This document shows, in pieces, positions 46,484 to 54,353 of a DNA stretch of 64,000 nt (positions are counted from its first letter, which is position 1; each line of letters starts with the position of its first letter). Under the pieces are notes generated by a model. The model searched no databases. It was not told the DNA's origin and saw nothing but the letters and a program-made list of their open reading frames with translations. The stretch spans positions 806,001 to 870,000 of the forward strand of contig NZ_UOOB01000001.1 of the NCBI RefSeq assembly GCF_900564145.1, read 5' to 3'. The position numbers and the translations under genes are program-made. This DNA is from Comamonas sp. lk (GTDB lineage Bacteria; Pseudomonadota; Gammaproteobacteria; Burkholderiales; Burkholderiaceae_C).

Positions 46484-47149
46484 ATGACTGCCAACACACC
46501 CCCCTCATTCCTCAGCCGCATCGCCATCGCGATCGGCAGCTTTTTTGCCATCCTCGGCAACGGCCGCCTGGCCGCCGATGTGAACCGCGTACGCGCGGGC
46601 GAAGCCTTTGCCGCCGACGTGGCGCCCAAGGAAGTGCGTGTCGAAGTTCCCGTAGAGAAAATCGTCGAAGTCCGCGTGGAAGTCCCGGTCGAGAAGATCG
46701 TGGAAAAAACAGTGGAAAAGCGCGTCGAAGTGCCGGTGGAGCGACTGGTTGAAAAGACCGTGGAAGTGTCCACCGATACCGCAGCCCTGCAGTTGCTGGG
46801 CCTGATGCAGCGCGAAGCACGCTTTGTGGATTTCGTCCAGGAAGACGTGGCGCCCTATACCGATGCCGAAATCGGCGCCGCCGCCCGTGTGGTGCATGAA
46901 GGCTGCCGCAAGGTGCTGCGCGAGCATTTCACCATTGCTCCCGTGCGCTCCGAGGCCGAAGGCTCCCGCCTCACGCTGCAGGCCGGCTTTGACGCTTCCG
47001 CCGTGCGCCTGACCGGCAATGTGGTCGGCCAGGCCCCGTTCACCGGCACGCTGTCCCACCGTGGCTGGCAAGTCACCGACGTCAAGCTGCCCCAGCTGAC
47101 CGACATCCAGGCCGCCAAGGTCATCGCCCAAGCCGAAGTGGAGCTGTAA
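46484..47149 (+). CDS. DUF2760 protein with VEVPVEK repeats, first gene of an Hsp70 cassette
   Basis: 221 residues in three parts. Residues 9-27 are hydrophobic (FLSRIAIAIGSFFAILG) and could anchor the protein in the membrane. Residues 51-95 are a repetitive stretch of alternating Val and charged residues with VEVPVEK/R three times and VEK repeated. Residues 96-221 are the DUF2760 domain (LQLLGLMQREARFVDFVQED, VTDVKLPQL). Function is unknown. DUF2760 genes are typically followed by the two Hsp70-like genes found here, and the next start is only 2 bp after this stop, so the product very likely works with them, perhaps as client, anchor or co-chaperone. Confidence 0.8.
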   Translation: MTANTPPSFLSRIAIAIGSFFAILGNGRLAADVNRVRAGEAFAADVAPKEVRVEVPVEKIVEVRVEVPVEKIVEKTVEKRVEVPVERLVEKTVEVSTDTAALQLLGLMQREARFVDFVQEDVAPYTDAEIGAAARVVHEGCRKVLREHFTIAPVRSEAEGSRLTLQAGFDASAVRLTGNVVGQAPFTGTLSHRGWQVTDVKLPQLTDIQAAKVIAQAEVEL

Positions 47150-47151
47150 GC

Positions 47152-49134
47152 ATGAATATGTTCTCTTCGATTGCTGCCTCCGGCAATGCTGCGCAGACTC
47201 CCGCCGTGGATGCTGCAAATACCGTAGCTGCGAGCGCACAAGCAGCAAGCACTACAGGCCAAAACCGCTCTGAATCTGCGGCGCAGTTCAGCATCGGCAT
47301 CGACCTGGGCACCACGCATTGCGCGCTGTCCTATGTGGACAAGACTGCCAGCGACGGCGAGAAAATCGTCCAAGGCGTGCTGGACATTCCCCAGCTCTCG
47401 GCTCCGGCCAGCGTCGAGGCCCAGCCTCTGTTGCCGTCCTTTCTCTACCTGCCGCATGAAAGCGAGCTGAGCGAGGCCGAGCGCAACTTGCCCGGTGCGG
47501 CAGCGCAGGATTTCATCGTCGGTGAATTCGCCCGCAGCCGTGGCGCAGCCACACCGATTCGTCTGGTCAGCAGCGCCAAAAGCTGGCTTTGCCACCCCGG
47601 CGTCGATCGCCGCTCGCCCTTGCTGCCAGCCGATGCGCCCGAGGAAGTCAGCCGCATCTCGCCGCTAACGGCCTCTATCCGTTATCTCGAGCATCTGCGC
47701 TGGGCCTGGGAACAAGCCCACCCCGAGGCTCCGTTTGCCCAGCAAGACATCACCGTCACCATTCCTGCCTCCTTCGACCCGGCGGCGCGCGAGCTGACGG
47801 CCGAGGCCTGCAAGGCTGCCGGTTTCCACAATCTCACCTTGCTGGAAGAACCCCAGGCCGCGCTTTACAGCTGGATTCAGGCCAGCGGCGGCGACTGGCG
47901 CAAGCAGGTCAACAACGGCGACGTGATTCTGGTCGTCGACGTGGGCGGCGGCACCACCGATTTGTCGCTGATCGCCGTGCGCGAACGCGAAGGCAATCTG
48001 GAGCTGCAACGCATTGCCGTGGGCGAGCACATCTTGCTCGGCGGCGACAATATGGACCTGGCCCTTGCCTATGGCGTGGCCCGCAAGCTGGCGGCCGAGG
48101 GCAAGCAGCTGGACGCCTGGCAAACGCGCGCCCTGGCCCACGGCTGCCGCGCTGCTAAGGAGCAGCTGCTGGCCGACGAAAACCTGCAAGCCGTGCCCGT
48201 GGTCGTGCCCAGCCGTGGCAGCAAGCTCATCGGTGGCAGCATTCGCACCGAAGTCACGCGCAGCGAAGTGCTGGCCATGCTGGTTGAAGGTTTCTTCCCC
48301 AAGGTCGCCGTCAGCGCCAAGCCCCAGACCCGCGCCCGCGCAGCTCTGACACAGCTGGGCTTGCCTTATGCGCAAGACGCAGCCGTTACCCGCCATCTGG
48401 CCGCCTTTCTGAGCCGCCAGGTCAACGCACTGGCCGAGATCGACGGCCTGAACGCCGGGCAGGTGGATGGCTCCACCTTCCTGCACCCCACGGCCATTCT
48501 GTTCAATGGCGGCGTGCTCAAGGCCGCGCAGATCGAACAGCGCATTCTGGAAGTCATCAATGGCTGGCTGGACGAAGAAGCTTGCGAGCCGGCCCGCCTG
48601 CTGGACGGCGCCAACCTCGATCTGGCCGTTGCCCGTGGCGCGGCCTATTACGGCCACATCGCCACCAGCGGCCGTGGCGTGCGCATCCGTGGCGGCACCG
48701 CACAGTCCTATTACGTGGGCGTGGAGAGCAATATGCCGGCCATCCCCGGCATGGAGCCGCCCCTGTCCGCCCTGTGCCTGGCACCGTTCGGCATGGAAGA
48801 GGGCACGGAAGTGGCCTTGACCGATCTGGAGCTGGGCCTGGTCGTGGGCGAGCCCGTGCGCCTGCGCTTCTTTGGCTCCAGCGTGCGCCGCGCCGATCAG
48901 GTCGGCACCATGCTGGATTTCTGGGGGCCCGAGGAACTGGTGGAGTTGCAAGAGATCGAGCTGAACCTGCCTGCGGCTGGCCGTGCGGCCGGTGAAGTCG
49001 TGCCCGTGACCCTGGAAGCCCGCGTCACCGATATCGGCACGCTGGAACTCAATGCCGTGCCCGTGGGTGGAACCGACCGCTGGAAGGTGGAGTTTGATGT
49101 GCGGGCCGAGACTTCGGCGGAAGCTGCCGAGTAA
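47152..49134 (+). CDS. non-canonical Hsp70-family protein A
   Basis: 660 residues. A 40-residue low-complexity N-terminus (partly encoded by a dispersed repeat) precedes an Hsp70 nucleotide-binding domain: phosphate-1 loop IGIDLGTTHCALS (about 47-59), VTIPASFDPAAREL, phosphate-2 VVDVGGGTTDLSL (about 261-273), and the adenosine motif ILFNGGVLKA (about 449). The last 120 residues look like a short beta-rich domain with no helical lid, so classical peptide clamping as in DnaK is doubtful. It begins 2 bp after DUF2760. A terminator follows, so gene B may be expressed separately. No DnaJ or GrpE is nearby. Confidence 0.88.
   Translation: MNMFSSIAASGNAAQTPAVDAANTVAASAQAASTTGQNRSESAAQFSIGIDLGTTHCALSYVDKTASDGEKIVQGVLDIPQLSAPASVEAQPLLPSFLYLPHESELSEAERNLPGAAAQDFIVGEFARSRGAATPIRLVSSAKSWLCHPGVDRRSPLLPADAPEEVSRISPLTASIRYLEHLRWAWEQAHPEAPFAQQDITVTIPASFDPAARELTAEACKAAGFHNLTLLEEPQAALYSWIQASGGDWRKQVNNGDVILVVDVGGGTTDLSLIAVREREGNLELQRIAVGEHILLGGDNMDLALAYGVARKLAAEGKQLDAWQTRALAHGCRAAKEQLLADENLQAVPVVVPSRGSKLIGGSIRTEVTRSEVLAMLVEGFFPKVAVSAKPQTRARAALTQLGLPYAQDAAVTRHLAAFLSRQVNALAEIDGLNAGQVDGSTFLHPTAILFNGGVLKAAQIEQRILEVINGWLDEEACEPARLLDGANLDLAVARGAAYYGHIATSGRGVRIRGGTAQSYYVGVESNMPAIPGMEPPLSALCLAPFGMEEGTEVALTDLELGLVVGEPVRLRFFGSSVRRADQVGTMLDFWGPEELVELQEIELNLPAAGRAAGEVVPVTLEARVTDIGTLELNAVPVGGTDRWKVEFDVRAETSAEAAE
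47223..47265. repeat. dispersed repeat copy inside Hsp70-like gene A (N-terminal linker)
   Basis: GTAGCTGCGAGCGCACAAG ... AAGCACTACAGGCCAAAAC fits the family layout. It is in frame and encodes an Ala/Ser/Thr/Gln-rich segment (about residues 24-38) just before the nucleotide-binding domain. Confidence 0.5.
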
Positions 49135-49157
49135 AGCCGCTTAGCCGTTTGATTGCA

Positions 49158-49198
49158 AAAGCCCGCTGACCGGATGGTTGGCGGGCTTTGTTGTTTTT
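49158..49198 (+). terminator. intrinsic terminator after Hsp70-like gene A
   Basis: AAAGCCCGC / GCGGGCTTT stem (49158-49166, 49181-49189) followed by GTTGTTTTT. It separates the two Hsp70-like genes. Confidence 0.82.
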
Positions 49199-49209
49199 GG
49201 CTGTTTTAT

Positions 49210-49245
49210 GCCTCTAGCGCTGATGCAGAAAGCGCTAGGAGCTAT
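49210..49245 (-). repeat. dispersed repeat copy between the two Hsp70-like genes
   Basis: Read on the minus strand: ATAGCTCCTAGCGCTTT ... AGCGCTAGAGGC. The core CTAGCGCT (49214-49221) and AGCGCTAG (49231-49238) form a hairpin. This is the cleanest copy in the window. Confidence 0.7.
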
Positions 49246-49284
49246 GAGTCTTGATTGGATTCTGCTGTGGCGATGTTGCCTGAG

Positions 49285-49359
49285 GCCGGGACTTCGCCCC
49301 GGCGGGCGACTCACTTTCTGGTTCCAGAAAGTAGGTCGGCAGGCGGGCCGAGACCCGCC
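49285..49359. repeat. cluster of three perfect hairpins between the Hsp70-like genes
   Basis: GCCGGG/CCCGGC (49285-49303), the 20-base palindrome ACTTTCTGGTTCCAGAAAGT (49313-49332) and GGCGGG/CCCGCC (49342-49359) follow one another. The context GGCGGGCGACTCACTTTCT resembles an intergenic repeat I have seen in beta- and gammaproteobacteria. The remaining 140 bp to gene B hold its promoter, not identified. Confidence 0.55.
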
Positions 49360-49501
49360 CTCTGTCTCAAACCTCAGTCGATGGAGCTCTATCCCCTGTG
49401 AATCCCTTAAACACGGCCACAGGCGGAAAGAACTGCACTCCGCAGTCCTTGCTGCCAATTGTTACGATCAGCCACCTCCGTAGCGTATCGTCCCTGGCTT
49501 C

Positions 49502-52405
49502 ATGACTGTCACTTCCACTCAGCCCGCTTATATAGTCGGCATCGATCTCGGCACCAGCCACACGGTCGTCGCCAGCGTTTCGCTGACCGGTGCGGCGGGC
49601 GATATTGTGTTACTCGACATTCCCCAGCGCAGCGCCGCAGGCGAAGTCGTGGCCCAGCCCCTGCTGCCTTCGGTGCGCTATCAGGCGGCACCTGGCGAGC
49701 TGGGTGATAGCTGGCAGCAGCCCTGGCCGCCGCAGGGCGCAGATGAGGCCGCGCCCGCCGTCATCGGCCGCTGGGCGCGAGATTTGGGCACGACCGTGCC
49801 TGGCCGTCTGGTGGCCAGTGCCAAAAGCTGGCTCTCGCATACCGGCGTGGATCGCACTGCGCCCATACTGCCCTGGGGCGCTGGCGAAGAGGTGACCAAG
49901 GTCTCGCCGCTGGCTGCGTCAAGCGCGTATCTGGCTCATGTCAAAGCGGCCTGGGATAAGGTTCACCCTGAAGCGCCGCTGCAGGCGCAAACCGTGGTGC
50001 TGACCGTGCCCGCCTCGTTTGACGAAGGCGCGCGCGCGTTGACGCTGGAGGCGGCGCAACTGGCCGGCTTGCCCGGTGTGCAACTGCTGGAAGAGCCCAA
50101 GGCCGCGTTTCACGACTGGCTGCTGCTGCAAGGCGAGCAGCTGGCGGCCCAACTGGCCGACAGCCGTCTGGTGCTGGTGGTAGACGTGGGCGGAGGCACC
50201 ACCGATTTGACGCTGATCCGCGTGGAGGCCGACCCCGAAGGGGGCCTGCCCACGCTGACCCGCACCGCCGTGGGCGAGCATTTGATGCTGGGCGGTGACA
50301 ACATGGATCTGGCGCTGGCGCATCAGCTTGAATCCGCTTTTGCGGGTGAGGGTCAGAAGCTGCCTGCACAGCGCTTTGCCCAACTGGTTCAGCGCTGCCG
50401 TATGGCCAAGGAGCAATTGCTGGCTGCCAATGCGCCGGCCAGCGTTACCGTCACCTTGCTGGGCGGCGGCAGCCGCCTGCTGGCCAAGACCCAGTCCGTC
50501 ACGCTGGCCAGGGAGCAAGTGCAGCAACAGGTGGAGGAAGGATTTTTGCCTGTCGCCCAGATTGGCGATGTGCCCGGCAAGCGCCAGGGCGCTCTGCGCG
50601 GCTTTGGTCTGCCGTATCCGGCCGATGCGGCCATCACCCGGCATCTGGCGCAGTTTCTGGCCCAGCATGCGGTTGGCGCTGATTCCCGCGACTTGCCCGA
50701 TACCGTGCTGCTCAACGGCGGCGTGTTCCATGCGCATGCCCTGGCCGAGCGGCTCACGCAGCAGCTGTCCGCCTGGCGCGGCAGCCCTGTACGGGTGCTG
50801 CACAACCCGCACCCGGACTGGGCCGTGGCACGCGGTGCTGCGGCCTATGGGCTGGCGCGGGCTCAAGCAGATTCGATCAAAAATCTGCCTGCAACCCAAA
50901 CCGGTCAAGCGCAGGATGCTATTAAATCGGCTGTGTCTGTGGCACGCCTGCCGCAGATTGGCGGCGGCTCGGCGCGCAGCTATTGGCTGCTGCTGCCCGG
51001 CAAAACCGGCGCCAGACCGCAAGGCCTTTGCCTGCTGCCGCGCGGCACGCAAGAGGGCGTGCGCATAGTGCTGACGGGCCGCCGCTTTGCCCTCAAGTTG
51101 GGCCAGGCCGTGCGCTTTAATTTGCTGGCCAACAGTCGCAGCCACACACCAGCGCAAGCCGGGCAGATTGCCGAGCTGGATGGCGAGGGCTGGGTGGAGT
51201 TGCCGCCGCTGTCCATGGTATTGCCCGCGCCGCCTTCAGCGGAGGGCGGCAGGGACAAGGCACAGGTGGAAGTGCAGCTGCAGGCCAGCATGACCGAGGT
51301 GGGTACGCTGGAAGTGCGTTGTGTGGCCGTGCAGGATGCTGCGCAATCCTGGTTGCTGTCTTTTTCGGTACGCGGAGCGGCGACTGGTGATGATTCAAAT
51401 TTGATAGCTGTTGGCGCAGATGAATCAAGCGCTGCAGGTCTCAAAGACTCCAACTCTCAAGACGCCCGGTTGCCGCAGGCGCTGGCCTTGATAGAGCGCA
51501 TCTTCGGCACGCAGGCGCAGGACGTGACGCCCAAGCAGGTACGCCAGTTGCGCCAGTCGCTGGAGAAAATCTTGGGCCCGCGCGAGGCCTGGGATGTATC
51601 GCTGCTACGGGCCATGTTCGATGCCTTGCTGGCCCGTGCCAAACGCCGCCGTCGCACGGCAGACCATGAGCGGGTATGGCTCAATCTGGCAGGCTGGTGC
51701 CTGCGCCCGGGTGTGGGTGCGCAGCTGGATGGCTGGCGCATGGCCCAGGTCTGGGCCTTGTATCCCCAGGGCCTGGGTTACGGCAAGGAAGCGGCCAACT
51801 GGACCGAGTGGTGGGTGTTCTGGCGCCGTGTGGCGGCAGGGCTTGATGAGGCGCAGCAGATGGAGCTGCTGGAAGATGTGGCCGGCCAGATGCAGAAAGC
51901 CGTGCAGCAAACCGCCCGATCCGGTGGCAAATCCAGTCACGGCAGCTATGACGACATGCTGCGCCTGTTTGCTGCCATGGAAGCCGTGCCCTGGCAGTAC
52001 CGCCAGGAAATGGGGCGGTGGATGCTGCAGCGCCTCGAGCGCGAAGGCGAAACCGTGCAGACCTGGTGGGCGATCGGCCGTCTGGCCGCGCGCCAGTCGC
52101 TGGCTGCCAATGCGCATCTGGTGATGCCGCCCGAAGCCGCGCAGGAGTTTCTGGACGCCACGCTGGCCCAGGACTGGCGCAAAAACGAAACCGCCATGTT
52201 CGCCGCCGTGCAAATGGCCCGCATGACCGGCGACCGCGCCCGCGATCTGCCCGATGCCGTGCGGGAGCAGGTGCTGGAAAAAATGCGCTCCAGCGGCGCG
52301 CCGCAGCGCTGGATAGAGCTGGTGGAGCAGGTGGTGCAGATGGAAGCCGAGGATCACAAACGCAGCCTGGGCGACAGCCTGCCGCCGGGGCTGGTGCTGC
52401 TGTAA
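49502..52405 (+). CDS. non-canonical Hsp70-family protein B with DUF3731-type C-terminus
   Basis: 967 residues. The nucleotide-binding domain has VGIDLGTSHTVVAS (about 13-26), VLTVPASFDEGARAL, VVDVGGGTTDLTLI (about 225-238) and VLLNGGVFHA (about 401-410). A beta-rich domain spans about 500-625 and is paralogous to that of protein A. From about 655 on is a large helical region (LIERIFGTQAQDVTPKQVRQL, ERVWLNLAGWCLRPGVGAQLDGWR, WTEWWVFWRRVAAGL) matching the DUF3731 type. Two segments, about residues 457-475 and 631-649, are encoded by dispersed repeats and sit at domain borders. Its biochemical role is unknown. Confidence 0.87.
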   Translation: MTVTSTQPAYIVGIDLGTSHTVVASVSLTGAAGDIVLLDIPQRSAAGEVVAQPLLPSVRYQAAPGELGDSWQQPWPPQGADEAAPAVIGRWARDLGTTVPGRLVASAKSWLSHTGVDRTAPILPWGAGEEVTKVSPLAASSAYLAHVKAAWDKVHPEAPLQAQTVVLTVPASFDEGARALTLEAAQLAGLPGVQLLEEPKAAFHDWLLLQGEQLAAQLADSRLVLVVDVGGGTTDLTLIRVEADPEGGLPTLTRTAVGEHLMLGGDNMDLALAHQLESAFAGEGQKLPAQRFAQLVQRCRMAKEQLLAANAPASVTVTLLGGGSRLLAKTQSVTLAREQVQQQVEEGFLPVAQIGDVPGKRQGALRGFGLPYPADAAITRHLAQFLAQHAVGADSRDLPDTVLLNGGVFHAHALAERLTQQLSAWRGSPVRVLHNPHPDWAVARGAAAYGLARAQADSIKNLPATQTGQAQDAIKSAVSVARLPQIGGGSARSYWLLLPGKTGARPQGLCLLPRGTQEGVRIVLTGRRFALKLGQAVRFNLLANSRSHTPAQAGQIAELDGEGWVELPPLSMVLPAPPSAEGGRDKAQVEVQLQASMTEVGTLEVRCVAVQDAAQSWLLSFSVRGAATGDDSNLIAVGADESSAAGLKDSNSQDARLPQALALIERIFGTQAQDVTPKQVRQLRQSLEKILGPREAWDVSLLRAMFDALLARAKRRRRTADHERVWLNLAGWCLRPGVGAQLDGWRMAQVWALYPQGLGYGKEAANWTEWWVFWRRVAAGLDEAQQMELLEDVAGQMQKAVQQTARSGGKSSHGSYDDMLRLFAAMEAVPWQYRQEMGRWMLQRLEREGETVQTWWAIGRLAARQSLAANAHLVMPPEAAQEFLDATLAQDWRKNETAMFAAVQMARMTGDRARDLPDAVREQVLEKMRSSGAPQRWIELVEQVVQMEAEDHKRSLGDSLPPGLVLL
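50870..50926 (-). repeat. dispersed repeat copy inside Hsp70-like gene B (end of ATPase domain)
   Basis: Minus-strand reading: AATAGCATCCTGCGCTTGAC ... GCAGGCAGATTTTTGATC. In frame; closely resembles the pxpBC copy at 28971-29025. Confidence 0.6.
51392..51450 (+). repeat. dispersed repeat copy inside Hsp70-like gene B (before the DUF3731-type region)
   Basis: TTTGATAGCTGTTGGCGC ... AATCAAGCGCTGCAGGTC, a well-preserved copy in frame. It encodes a Ser/Asp/Ala-rich linker between the beta domain and the helical C-terminus. Confidence 0.65.
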
Positions 52406-52420
52406 ATAAATAGGATTTAT

Positions 52421-53302
52421 ATGAGAAAAATAGATGAAGAAATTAGTGAGAATTATAAATTTCACATAGAGCATCTTCCGGAAATAAAAAAATCAATTGA
52501 TTTTCTTGCTAAAGAAATTAATTCTTTTATAGATGTTATTGATAAATCTCCCGGTTTTACTGCATTGGTGCAGAGGCTTCAGGTAAATCATTTTTTGTGT
52601 GTGATTCATGAAATGAACTCTGCAATTTACAATTCAATAATAACAGGAAAATATACAGCTGCTGAGTCATTGTCTCGAGTCTCATTGGAGATGTCTGCTA
52701 ATTTGTTATATATATTAGGTGGGGATAAGCATGGCAGGTCTAAAGGGTATTTAAAGTATCATTTAGATCATAAAAAGAAAAATTTTCATAAATGGGATAA
52801 TTTTTCGAATGAAAATAATAACGAATATATTTCGCAAAAAATTAAAGAAAAAATTAAACAATTTCAAGATATAGAAGATGTTTTTTATGGGCTAACGGAT
52901 GCGCCTTTTGAGGAGTGGCCTAAATCTATTTTTGAAAAATTTGAAAAAATTGGGCATAAGGAAGCATATAGAACTTTGTATTCAACAGCTTCGGATGCTG
53001 TTCATCTTTTAGGAGATGATGTTTTGAATGTGGTGCTGTGTAACTTTATTCCTCAAGATGAGCAGAAAGGTGTTATAAAAAACATATTGAACGAAAAAAT
53101 AAGCTCTGTTATATATTTTTTAACTTATTGTTTGGTTTTTCAATTTGAAGGCGTGTGTAAAGTTATGGTGAGGATGTCGTTTGATAAAAATAGGATAAAT
53201 AAAATAGAAGAAGCTAAAAAAGTTTTGAATGAGATTTTGTTGATTCATGAAGTTGATGAAATATATGCTCACGAAGCTCTTATGAAAAATAAAACTCTCT
53301 GA
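52421..53302 (+). CDS. AT-rich hypothetical protein, DUF5677-like, probably acquired
   Basis: 293 residues, mostly helical and Lys/Asn/Ile-rich. Base composition is strikingly AT-rich with codons such as AAA, ATA and TTA that its neighbours avoid, so recent horizontal acquisition is very likely. The pattern ESLSRVSLEMSANLLYI, then KGYLKYHLDHKKK, then YRTLYSTASDAVH resembles DUF5677-family proteins; I am moderately sure. There is no signal or membrane segment. It starts 15 bp after Hsp70-like gene B and carries its own terminator overlapping its stop. Function unknown; a defence or stress role is only speculation. Confidence 0.75.
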   Translation: MRKIDEEISENYKFHIEHLPEIKKSIDFLAKEINSFIDVIDKSPGFTALVQRLQVNHFLCVIHEMNSAIYNSIITGKYTAAESLSRVSLEMSANLLYILGGDKHGRSKGYLKYHLDHKKKNFHKWDNFSNENNNEYISQKIKEKIKQFQDIEDVFYGLTDAPFEEWPKSIFEKFEKIGHKEAYRTLYSTASDAVHLLGDDVLNVVLCNFIPQDEQKGVIKNILNEKISSVIYFLTYCLVFQFEGVCKVMVRMSFDKNRINKIEEAKKVLNEILLIHEVDEIYAHEALMKNKTL

Positions 53303-53323
53303 TTGAGAGTTTTATTTTTCATA
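53281..53323 (+). terminator. intrinsic terminator overlapping the 3' end of the AT-rich gene
   Basis: A perfect 19-bp inverted repeat TATGAAAAATAAAACTCTC (53281-53299) and its complement (53305-53323), loop TGATT, followed by GTATTTTTTTT. The stop codon lies in the loop, so the last codons form the stem. Confidence 0.88.
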
Positions 53324-53349
53324 GTATTTTTTTTGCCCTCGTCTACATC

Positions 53350-53724
53350 TTGCTCATCATCGTTGCCGGCCTGGCATCGCGCCAGGGTTATGTACCGTTT
53401 CCTGCCGTGTTGGGCAACTACCCGGGCGATGCGCTGTGGGCCTGGGTCGTGTTCCTGTGCGTGGCTTGGGCCAAGCCATCCATGACGCGGTGGCGTTTGG
53501 TCGGCCTCTCTCTGCTGATCGCTTTTGCCATCGAGTTTCTGCAGCTCTATCAGGCGCCCTGGATGCAGGCGCTGCGAGCTAACAAGCTGGCGTATCTGGT
53601 GCTGGGCAATGGCTTTGATCCGCTGGACTTGGCGGCCTATGTGGTCGGCATAGGCTGGGGCGCGCTGGTGGATGCCTGCTGGCCCTGGCGCCGTGTGGCA
53701 CAAGCGCAAGACTTGAACGCTTGA
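53350..53724 (+). CDS. DUF2809 membrane protein, 5' end probably displaced by the AT-rich insert
   Basis: 124 residues from TTG 53350. The family pattern is clear: GLASRQGYVPFPAVLGNYPGDALWA, IEFLQLYQAPWMQALRANKLAYLVLGNGFDPLDLAAYVVGI, with three or four membrane helices. The first helix seems short. The G+C-rich frame continues upstream to about 53335 (ALVYILLIIVAGLASR) with no ATG and then runs into AT-rich foreign sequence, so the native start appears lost. It may still be translated from TTG 53350, or be a pseudogene. Function unknown. Confidence 0.7.
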   Translation: MLIIVAGLASRQGYVPFPAVLGNYPGDALWAWVVFLCVAWAKPSMTRWRLVGLSLLIAFAIEFLQLYQAPWMQALRANKLAYLVLGNGFDPLDLAAYVVGIGWGALVDACWPWRRVAQAQDLNA

Positions 53725-53811
53725 GCCGCGTGGGCGTGATGCGCTGTGGGGCTGCTGCGTACGCTGTCTAGAATCGGCCTGTCATACAACACAGGGATTG
53801 AGGTAACTGCC

Positions 53812-54189
53812 ATGGGATTGCTGGACGGTATGTTGGGTAACGCATCCAAGATGGATGCGGGCAAGATTCAAGCGGAGTTTGCGCAGATTCTGGCGCCAGG
53901 CGAGAGGGTGGAGCATGCGTACCAACTGATCCGCGACTACTTCGTCTTTACCGACAAGCGCCTGGTGCTGGTGGACAAGCAGGGCATCACCGGCAGCAAG
54001 GTGGATTACCACTCCGTGCCCTACAAAAGCATTACCCACTTCAGCGTGGAGACCGGCGGAACCTTCGATCTGGATGCCGAGCTGAAGATCTGGATTTCCG
54101 GCATGGCGACGCCTGTGCAAAAGCAATTCAACAAGAAACTGAGCATTTACGAAGTGCAGTCGGTTCTGGCCAGCTATGTGCTGAAGTGA
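53812..54189 (+). CDS. PH-domain protein (bacterial pleckstrin-like)
   Basis: 125 residues. A short helix (MGLLDGMLGNASKMD) precedes a bacterial PH-like domain: LAPGERVEHAYQLIRDYFVFTDKRLVLVDKQG and KVDYHSVPYKSITHFSVETGGTFDLDAELKIWI. It is similar to small YvbH/DUF1696-type proteins, whose function is poorly known. ATG 53812 has an AGGTAA site and TAGAAT at 53769-53774 may be a -10 box. It is monocistronic. Confidence 0.82.
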   Translation: MGLLDGMLGNASKMDAGKIQAEFAQILAPGERVEHAYQLIRDYFVFTDKRLVLVDKQGITGSKVDYHSVPYKSITHFSVETGGTFDLDAELKIWISGMATPVQKQFNKKLSIYEVQSVLASYVLK

Positions 54190-54353
54190 GTTGACAGAGT
54201 TGATTGCCGTGCATGTCTGGGGCAACAAGCCTTTGCCGCTGGTTGGCTTAGGGTGATGAGTCAGCCCGGCAGTTCAAACCCCGTTACCGCACCCCGCCCC
54301 GTCTGGGGTCAGGGGAAGTCCGGTTCAGCGCTGATGGAGAGCGCCACGCCTTT

